From: JACRBT01 sp964474285
GTDB taxonomy: Bacteria > Chloroflexota > Dehalococcoidia > Tepidiformales > Tepidiformaceae
Reading direction: 5' to 3'
Assembly: GCA_964474285.1 (NCBI GenBank)
Contig: CAYYSD010000007.1
Coordinates: 1-52,086, forward strand
DNA length: 52,086 bases
The translations under genes were made by a program, and so were the position numbers. Below the pieces are notes generated by a model. That model worked only from the letters and a program-made list of their open reading frames with translations. It was not told where the DNA came from and did not search any database. Positions 50,195-52,086 of the stretch are shown in pieces. How positions within the stretch are numbered: position 1 is the first letter of the stretch; each line of letters starts with the position of its first letter.

Positions 50195-50900
50195 ATGACG
50201 ACAAGAATTGACGGCCGACGGCCCAACCAGCTCCGGCCGGTGAAGCTCCACATTGACGTCCTCGACTTTGCCGAGGGCAGCTGCATCGTTGAGTTCGGGA
50301 AGACGCGCGTGCTGTGCGCGGCCTCTATCGAGGACCGCCAGCCGGCGTGGCTGCGGAACACCCAGAGCGGCTGGGTGACGGCCGAGTATTCCATGCTTCC
50401 CCGGTCCACCCATACGCGTACTCAGCGTGAAGTCNNNNNNNNNNATCCAGCGGCTCATCGGCCGTTCGCTGCGGGGCGTCGTGAACGTCGAGATGATGGG
50501 ACAGCGAACGGTGACCATCGATTGCGACGTCCTCCAGGCGGATGGCGGCACCCGCACAGCGTCGATCACCGGGGGCTATGTGGCCCTGCGGCTCGCATTC
50601 GAGAAGCTGATCAAGGCTGGAACGGTCTCGCCTGCGGCCATCGCCCCACCTGTGGCGGCGGTCTCGGTGGGCGTCGTCAAGGGCGTCCCAATGCTGGACC
50701 TCTGCTACGAAGAGGACTCGACTGCGGAGGTCGATTTCAACGTGGTGATGAACGGGCCGGACGCTTTTGTGGAAGTGCAGGGCACGGCGGAAGGAAAGGC
50801 GTTCAGCCGGGCTTCGATGGATGGCCTCATCGACCTGGCACGCGACGGCATCCTGGAGCTGTTCGAACTGCAACAGCAGGCGCTGGCGCAGCGCGTCTAG
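50195..50900 (+). CDS. rph: Ribonuclease PH, interrupted by an assembly gap
   Basis: Phosphorolytic 3'-5' exoribonuclease that trims tRNA 3' ends. The first part (RIDGRRPNQLRPVKLHIDVL; WVTAEYSMLPRSTHTRTQRE) and the second part (IQRLIGRSLRGVVNVEMMG; IDCDVLQADGGTRTASITGG) are both well conserved. The ten N at 50435-50444 lie between them and put the parts in different frames (frame 2, then frame 3). From the family, about 11-12 residues (GRTQE-type, phosphate-binding Arg) are missing here, about 33-36 bases rather than ten, so the N run is a placeholder and the gene is probably intact. Its TAG stop shares CTAG with the HIT gene. It is expected to be about 235-245 aa. Confidence 0.9.
50435..50444. 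other. Assembly gap (10 N)
   Basis: Ten undetermined bases inside rph. The true length is likely near 33-36 bases from the missing conserved residues. Confidence 0.95.
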
Positions 50901-51226
50901 CCGACGTAGTGCCCCAGGAACATTCCACCGATGATGTGCAGGTGACCGTGCTCCTGGCTCTGCATGGCGTCGTAGCCGAAGTTGGTGACCAACCGGAAGC
51001 CTCGCGGGCAAAGCCGGGCCCCGATTTCGGCGCCGATCTTGCCTACCTTGCCTATGTGCTCCGCCCAGAGTTCCGCCTGGGTGGTGTGGTGCTTGGTCAT
51101 CGCCAGCAGCATGATGGGCGCCCAGCGGAGGACGTTCTGAATGACGATCACGTCATCGTCCTGGTAGATGATGTTGGCGGGTTCTTTGCCGGCGACGATG
51201 TTGCAAAACACACAGTATTGATGCAT
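50897..51226 (-). CDS. HIT family protein
   Basis: A 109-aa nucleotide-binding hydrolase or transferase of the histidine-triad family. The HIT motif is His93-Gly-His95-Leu-His97 (SQEHGHLHIIGG). Cys5-Val-Phe-Cys8 (YCVFCNIVAGKEP) is the N-terminal zinc-type pair of many members. It acts on adenosine phosphoramidates or similar nucleotides; the exact substrate is unknown. It has a near-perfect promoter with a start site about 6 bases before the ATG. Convergent with rph, with a 4-base overlap. Confidence 0.9.
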   Translation of the reverse strand: MHQYCVFCNIVAGKEPANIIYQDDDVIVIQNVLRWAPIMLLAMTKHHTTQAELWAEHIGKVGKIGAEIGARLCPRGFRLVTNFGYDAMQSQEHGHLHIIGGMFLGHYVG

Positions 51227-51238
51227 GAGGGTCCAGCG

Positions 51239-51267
51239 ATTCTAGGTTCGCGAAGGGCCTCGTTCAA
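51239..51267 (-). promoter_or_regulatory. Promoter of the HIT gene
   Basis: Minus strand TTGAAC (51267-51262), 17-base spacer, TAGAAT (51244-51239). RNA would start near 51232, only about 6 bases before ATG 51226. Confidence 0.6.
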
Positions 51268-51294
51268 ACCGAACTTCGATGGAGCTCACGTCTG

Positions 51295-52086
51295 ATGCCT
51301 CAGATCCTCCCGCTTCGCGGCATTCGTTATACCGAACCGGCGGGCGCACTCGCCGACCTGCTCGCCCCTCCCTACGACGTGATTTCGCCGGCGCAACAGC
51401 AAGTCCTCGCCGCGCGCAACCGGCATAACGCCGTCCACCTCGAGCTGGCCGAGGGCGGGGACGAACGCTACGCCCATGTGGCCGAGCTCCTGGCGTCGTG
51501 GCTCGCTGAGGGCGCGCTGGCACGGGACGAAGTCGAGATGCTCTACCTCTACGAACAGCAGTTTACGGAGTTGGGGCAGCAATACGCCCGTCGGGCGCTG
51601 TTGGCGGGCGTGGAAGCGCAACCGTGGGACGAAGGCGCCGTGAAGCCGCACGAGTTCACGATGTCCGGGCCCAAGGAAGACCGCCTGAAGCTGCTGGACG
51701 CCACGAAAACCCAGTTCAGCCCGGTCTTCATGATCGCCCGTGACCGCGCTGGTCAGCTACGCGATTTCCTCGCATCGAACATGGCCGGGCCCGCCAACTT
51801 TGAGGCTGTGACCCCGGACGGTGACGTACACCGGCTCTGGTTGATGGAAGCGAGCCGGTTCGTCATGCGTCACCTGGCACCCTTGCTGCCGGAGTCGTTC
51901 TACATTGCGGACGGTCACCACCGCTACGAAACCGCGCTCAACTACCGCAACCTGCTCATTGAGCGCGGGCAGAAGCTGGAGCGTGACCACCCGGCAAGGT
52001 TCGCGCTGACCGCGATTGTGGCGGCCAACGACCCGGGCCTGGTGATCCGCCCGATCCACCGTGTCGTGCCGAGGCCGGATCCCGCG
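51295..52086 (+). CDS. DUF1015 family protein (3' partial)
   Basis: A protein of at least 264 aa that runs off the window without a stop. It starts MPQILPLRGIRYTEPAGALA and shows the DUF1015 pattern: LLAPPYDVISPAQQQ near 24-38, NAVHLELAEGGDERYAHVAE, RLKLLDATKTQFSPVFMI and the strongly conserved YIADGHHRYETALNYRN near 203-219, with a HH pair likely to bind a metal or phosphate. Family members are about 410-440 aa, so about 60% is present. Function unknown; one clade has been suggested to act in amino-acid or serine metabolism. ATG 51295 lacks a clear RBS but fits the family N-terminus. Divergent from HIT, sharing a 68-base gap. Confidence 0.88.
   Translation, partial: MPQILPLRGIRYTEPAGALADLLAPPYDVISPAQQQVLAARNRHNAVHLELAEGGDERYAHVAELLASWLAEGALARDEVEMLYLYEQQFTELGQQYARRALLAGVEAQPWDEGAVKPHEFTMSGPKEDRLKLLDATKTQFSPVFMIARDRAGQLRDFLASNMAGPANFEAVTPDGDVHRLWLMEASRFVMRHLAPLLPESFYIADGHHRYETALNYRNLLIERGQKLERDHPARFALTAIVAANDPGLVIRPIHRVVPRPDPA

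Noticed and set aside
50195..50900. rph as a frameshifted pseudogene
   Set aside because: The frame change coincides exactly with the N run, and both halves are well conserved, so an assembly gap explains it.

Overview
The window looks like a piece of a draft genome or metagenome-assembled genome from a G+C-rich, free-living bacterium. A run of ten N breaks one gene, and both window ends fall inside genes. The mix of genes suggests Chloroflexota: a Tat-type lipoprotein ABC importer, an F420-type LLM oxidoreductase, DUF4388 and roadblock proteins, a DUF3500 protein and very GC-rich third codon positions. A Dehalococcoidia-like lineage is possible, but no rRNA or ribosomal protein is present, so the taxon is an inference. 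Coding density is high. No stretch above 300 bases lacks a gene; the longest gaps are about 235-280 bases (11796-12071, 17587-17856, 23199-23433, 33762-33984, 47207-47465), and the regulatory entries describe them. No tRNA, rRNA, CRISPR array, insertion sequence or phage gene was seen.

Region 1 (1-6740, + strand) is the most notable metabolic locus. It encodes a molybdopterin / iron-sulfur / heme-b oxidoreductase of the type II DMSO-reductase family: alpha (5' truncated), an unknown 89-aa protein, beta (four Fe-S clusters), a TorD-like chaperone, a secreted heme gamma subunit and a polytopic membrane protein with histidines in or near its helices. Alpha and beta resemble the periplasmic-type nitrite oxidoreductase (Nxr) group as I remember it. 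The direction (nitrite oxidation or nitrate reduction) cannot be told from sequence alone.

Region 2 (6757-11795) has a double-length CaiB/BaiF CoA-transferase with a small overlapping partner gene, divergent from an otsA-otsB trehalose pair. Region 3 (12072-19119) has a peptide/nickel-type ABC importer (binding protein and two permeases, no ATPase), a stand-alone response-regulator receiver and two MFS transporters. Region 4 (23198-19203, - strand) is a compact five-gene cassette: a HAMP membrane sensor without output domain, two small roadblock-like proteins and two DUF4388/PATAN proteins. It is a good candidate for an undescribed signalling system.

Region 5 (23434-33218) holds an M16 protease with a Nudix-like partner, a membrane-anchored PhoD-like phosphatase, a PAP2 phosphatase fused to a kinase-like domain, a glycosidase-like lipoprotein divergent from a class B penicillin-binding protein, and a split YeeE/YedE sulfur transporter. 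Region 6 (33303-39870) has a J-domain protein and a 1961-aa hybrid histidine kinase. Region 7 (39986-46170, - strand) has metH, two tandem VOC proteins, a DUF3500 protein and a GNAT acetyltransferase. Region 8 (46268-52086) has an LLM oxidoreductase, a 63-aa protein with its own terminator, comEC, rph (interrupted by the assembly gap), a HIT protein and the start of a DUF1015 gene.

Several genes carry a TATACT/TAGACT-like -10 element only 6-12 bases before the start codon. This suggests that leaderless or near-leaderless transcription is common here.
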